Shown here one piece after another: positions 31,490-33,552 of a stretch of 33,552 nt of DNA. The notes under the pieces were generated by a model. It did not search any database and was not told the DNA's origin. It saw only the letters and a list, made by a program, of their open reading frames with translations. Origin of the DNA: an uncultured Helicobacteraceae bacterium. Its GTDB lineage: Bacteria; Campylobacterota; Campylobacteria; Campylobacterales; Sulfurimonadaceae. The translations under genes were made by a program, and so were the position numbers. Position 1 is the first letter of the stretch; each line of letters begins with the position of its first letter. The stretch is from NCBI GenBank assembly GCA_947311765.1, contig CAMZLS010000030.1, positions 1 to 33,552 of the forward strand, written 5' to 3'.

Positions 31490-32100
31490 TGCACAATTTC
31501 TTTGTTATTGCTGATATTATAGGAATTATCGCTTTTACAATCAGCGGTTTTCTAGTGGGCATTCGTCATAAATTAGACCTCTTGGGTGTAGGCATTTCAG
31601 CTGTCTTAACCGCCTTGGGTGGCGGTATCGTCCGAGATACTATTTTAGGACGCACACCTTTTGCCTTTAGTGAGTACTATCCCGTTATGACACTTATTTT
31701 TGTCTTATTTTTTGCCTCACTTTTTAAACTTTTACGACATGACAGCGTAGAGAAAAAAGGGATTTTTGTCTTTAGTGACACTATTGGACTTGTCGCTTTC
31801 AGTGTGACAGGAGCCCTACTTGGCATTGACGCTAATTATAATTTTTTTGGAGTAATATCACTTAGTTTTATTACTGCTATTGGAGGAAGTATGCTTCGTG
31901 ATATCCTCATCAATCAAGTTCCAATCATCTTAATTAGTGACTTTTATGGCTCTATTGCACTCATTGTTTCACTCTTGCTCTATCTCTTACATGTAAGCGC
32001 TATATTAAATAGTAGCTCTCTCATAGCAGTCTCATTTTTTGCTATAATACTACGACTCGTTGCATACTATAAACAGTGGCATCTGCCTAACATTAAATAG
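31489..32100 (+). CDS. TRIC-family (YicG/UPF0126) membrane channel
   Basis: A 203-residue protein with about seven membrane spans and an internal duplication: each half carries a glycine-rich motif, GGGIVRDTILG (first half) and GGSMLRDILI (second half). This is the signature of bacterial trimeric intracellular cation (TRIC) channels, formerly UPF0126. Ion choice (K+ in studied homologues) is inferred. Its ATG shares a base with the upstream stop (TAATG). One palindrome copy is near the end (LLHVSA). Confidence 0.88.
   Translation: MHNFFVIADIIGIIAFTISGFLVGIRHKLDLLGVGISAVLTALGGGIVRDTILGRTPFAFSEYYPVMTLIFVLFFASLFKLLRHDSVEKKGIFVFSDTIGLVAFSVTGALLGIDANYNFFGVISLSFITAIGGSMLRDILINQVPIILISDFYGSIALIVSLLLYLLHVSAILNSSSLIAVSFFAIILRLVAYYKQWHLPNIK
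31987..31996. repeat. TTACATGTAA palindrome, copy 15 (in TRIC gene)
   Basis: Exact copy with 12-base form CTTACATGTAAG, encoding Leu-His-Val of LLHVSA. Confidence 0.9.
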
Positions 32101-32146
32101 ACTTGTTACGAAATTTTATAAATATTTCATTATCGTTCTTGCTTAA

Positions 32147-32686
32147 CTACCAAATCTTAGAAAAATCAAACTCTAAACGGCAATCTTCTATCTCAAAAGT
32201 ATATTTTTGTTTATCAAAATCACCCTCTTTGATATATTTTCCTGCTGAAAGTTTATAGAGTTTTACCATGGAGTCCTCACTGTTTACGATGATGTAGTAT
32301 TTGACTCCCTCTTGTTGGTATATCTCATATTTTAGATTCATATCTCTCATAGCGGTACTTTTTGAGAGGATTTCAAATATAATCAAAGGGGCTTTTGTGA
32401 TGTAAGAGGCATCAGAAGCATCATCACAAAGAACAGAGTTGTCAGGCTGCAGTACTGTCGTTTCACTTATCTTATAATCAATAGGAAGATACGCCTCGCA
32501 TCTCTCGCAATCTTGTAGCATCTCTTCTAATACCCAACTAATTTTACTTGAGACCTTTTGATGTTTTTTCATAGGTGCTGGGCTCATGGCAAAAGCGACG
32601 CCATCAATAAGCTCCCATTTTCCCTCAAAATGAAGATAATCGTCGTATGTATAATTTGGCAGATATTTATAATCTAAAGCACCCAC
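32147..32686 (-). CDS. Uma2-family (DUF820) putative nuclease-fold protein
   Basis: A 179-residue PD-(D/E)xK-fold protein. The family pattern is intact: YTYDDYLHFEGKWELIDGVAFAMSPAP, then LQPDNSVLC (Pro81-Asp82), LIIFEILSKST (Glu105) and MNLKYEIYQQEGVKYYIIV (with Lys119). The biological substrate is not known for the family. The start is GTG with AAGGAG 5 bases upstream. It lies 20 bases downstream of magIII on the same strand. Uma2 genes are usually multi-copy in cyanobacteria and patchy elsewhere, so this may be an accessory gene. Confidence 0.85.
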   Translation of the reverse strand: MGALDYKYLPNYTYDDYLHFEGKWELIDGVAFAMSPAPMKKHQKVSSKISWVLEEMLQDCERCEAYLPIDYKISETTVLQPDNSVLCDDASDASYITKAPLIIFEILSKSTAMRDMNLKYEIYQQEGVKYYIIVNSEDSMVKLYKLSAGKYIKEGDFDKQKYTFEIEDCRLEFDFSKIW

Positions 32687-32706
32687 AAAAACTCCTTTTT
32701 TTGAGA

Positions 32707-33321
32707 TTATAGCATAAGGCTAATATCTACAACTTTTTTATGAGAGTTATTTTTAACATACTCCACTATCATACCATGAAAAAGAGCGGTCATATGAGCA
32801 TCATCAACTCTAAAAAAATCTTGCAAATCATCATAACTTTCAAACTCATAGCCCAAGGCTTGTAAAAGTCTGTTTGTATAAGCATCAACAACCATCACAG
32901 CACGCTTACAGGCATAACAGAGGATAGAATCAGCACTCTCTTTACCTATCCCTTTTTGCGAGAGTAGCCATCTTCTATCTACCTTACATGTAAAGCTTTC
33001 AAAGTCTCCAAATTCCTCTTTTATCGCTTGAAAAAGAAGCAAAATATATCTTGATTTGTTCTTATACATTCCGCTTGGACGTATATATTCCATAAGAACT
33101 TCTTGCTTACATGCAAGGATATTTTCTAGTGATAAAAGATTGGCATCTTTTAGGTTTTGCAGAGATATTTCCACCTTTTTCCACTGAGAATTTTGTGTAA
33201 GAATGACACCAAATACGACTTCAATCGTCCCATACCCTGGCCACCAATACTCAGGAGAGTTTTCTAAAAGCTTACATGTAAGCAGAGCATTATAGAGCTC
33301 ATCAGAGTCTGATACTAGCAT
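32707..33321 (-). CDS. magIII: 3-methyladenine DNA glycosylase, MagIII type
   Basis: Base-excision repair enzyme of the endonuclease III/HhH-GPD superfamily that removes alkylated adenine. The 204 residues align by eye with Helicobacter MagIII: EYWWPGYGTIEVVFGVILTQN, YIRPSGMYKNKSRYI, the helix-hairpin-helix SQKGIGKESADSILCYA (121-137), and the catalytic Asp146 in VMVVDAYTN. No Cys cluster for an iron-sulfur centre is present, as expected for MagIII. AGGAG precedes the ATG. Two exact palindrome copies (SFTCKV and LLTCKL) and one degenerate copy lie inside. Confidence 0.87.
   Translation of the reverse strand: MLVSDSDELYNALLTCKLLENSPEYWWPGYGTIEVVFGVILTQNSQWKKVEISLQNLKDANLLSLENILACKQEVLMEYIRPSGMYKNKSRYILLLFQAIKEEFGDFESFTCKVDRRWLLSQKGIGKESADSILCYACKRAVMVVDAYTNRLLQALGYEFESYDDLQDFFRVDDAHMTALFHGMIVEYVKNNSHKKVVDISLML
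32984..32993. repeat. TTACATGTAA palindrome, copy 16 (in magIII)
   Basis: Exact copy encoding Thr-Cys-Lys of SFTCKV. Confidence 0.9.
33107..33116. repeat. Degenerate palindrome TTACATGCAA (in magIII)
   Basis: One mismatch from TTACATGTAA, encoding Ala-Cys-Lys of ILACKQ, the same frame as the Thr-Cys-Lys copies. Confidence 0.55.
33272..33281. repeat. TTACATGTAA palindrome, copy 17 (in magIII)
   Basis: Exact copy with the longest symmetric flanks, GCTTACATGTAAGC (33270-33283), encoding Thr-Cys-Lys of LLTCKL. Confidence 0.9.
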
Positions 33322-33552
33322 ATAACTCCTCTTTTAAATGAAAAAATGCCACACTCATAGCAAAATTATCGCTATTGAGCAGCTTCAGTGTCTGATGTGT
33401 GGCTTTAAGGTTTTTGAGGTATTCGTAGGTCACACTCTGTGGCTACTCTCTTTCCACGCCTCGGTGATAAACTCTCGTCCATCATCAAAGGTTTTAATCT
33501 TATAGGCATTGATACATCTGCCCTCTTCTAGCTCCATGACTGCCATCTGTAA
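33302..33552 (-). pseudogene. Frameshifted ORF at right edge, unknown product
   Basis: Two minus-strand reading frames continue each other. From the edge, one frame reads MELEEGRCINAYKIKTFDDG... and ends at a TGA near 33432 after AWKESSHRV. A second frame, beginning about 33442, reads PQSVTYEYLKNLKATHQTLK... to a TGA at 33302-33304, overlapping the magIII start by 20 bases. Joining them in the region 33435-33450 needs a net one-base gain or two-base loss. The result would be a soluble protein. I recognise no family. The coupling to magIII suggests the second frame was once translated. It is either a decayed gene or a sequencing indel; the 5' end is outside the window. Confidence 0.5.

Noticed and set aside
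1083-33281. TTACATGTAA as a binding site of one transcription factor
   Set aside because: Only three of 17 copies are outside genes, and one of those lies just after a stop codon. Housekeeping genes of unrelated roles carry it internally, so a normal regulon is unlikely.
1-33552. A defence island, CRISPR array, prophage or insertion sequence
   Set aside because: No Cas, transposase, integrase or phage gene, no regularly spaced repeats and no target-site duplication seen. Uma2 alone at 32147-32686 is not enough to call an accessory island.

Overview
The window is a gene-dense, AT-rich chromosomal segment of a Campylobacterota (epsilonproteobacterial) bacterium, most like Sulfurimonas or a close relative. 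The evidence is the block waaA, C4 zinc-ribbon protein and Nif3-like protein (the HP0957-HP0959 arrangement of Helicobacter), a MagIII-type 3-methyladenine glycosylase, a short Lnt, a monoheme cytochrome c beside smpB, and many GTG/TTG starts with ATGA- or TAATG-type overlaps. No rRNA, tRNA, CRISPR array, insertion sequence or prophage is visible. Most of the content is core housekeeping.

Layout. 1-4294 (minus): yajC-secD-secF (Sec translocase accessory subunits), a small DUF6394-like membrane protein, and the 5' part of leuS running off the left edge. 4366-7135 (minus): a putative lipoprotein, a MacB/LolE-type permease and a LolD-type ATPase in one tight operon. 7267-8221 (plus): a YiiX-like permuted papain-fold protein whose reading frame appears shifted at two homopolymers. 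8204-10085: yjdF-like membrane gene (minus) diverging from lnt (plus). 10154-12124 (plus): cysK, a short class-IV aminotransferase, and a protein with faint SspB-like features. 12168-13064 (minus): a LysR regulator. 13236-18265 (plus): uvrD-type helicase, a 38-residue ORF, truB, csrA, ispE, smpB, a small membrane protein and a cytochrome c. 18231-22194 (minus): ffh-rpsP-khpA-rimM-trmD-rplS, the classical translation/secretion cluster, followed by a small membrane protein. 22265-28756 (minus): TPR protein, Nif3-like, zinc-ribbon, waaA, RluA-family synthase and a large soluble hybrid histidine kinase. 28858-32100 (plus): ppk1, a gamma-carbonic-anhydrase-like protein and a TRIC-like channel. 32147-33552 (minus): Uma2-type nuclease-fold protein, magIII, and a frameshifted ORF at the right edge.

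The strongest unexplained signal is a 10-bp perfect palindrome, TTACATGTAA, present 17 times in 33.5 kb, where base composition predicts roughly 0.1 copy. It lies mostly inside genes, on both gene orientations, in only the two frames that avoid its TAA stop, so it encodes x-Thr-Cys-Lys or Leu-His-Val. It extends towards CTTACATGTAAG, and one-mismatch copies also occur. It behaves like a highly iterated palindrome (compare cyanobacterial HIP1) or a DNA-uptake or chromosome-marking word, rather than an ordinary operator. Secondary points of interest are the double frameshift and slippery A7 tract in the YiiX-like gene, a 23-bp-arm inverted repeat over the Nif3 stop codon, a probable leaderless lnt promoter, and several unrecognised small proteins.
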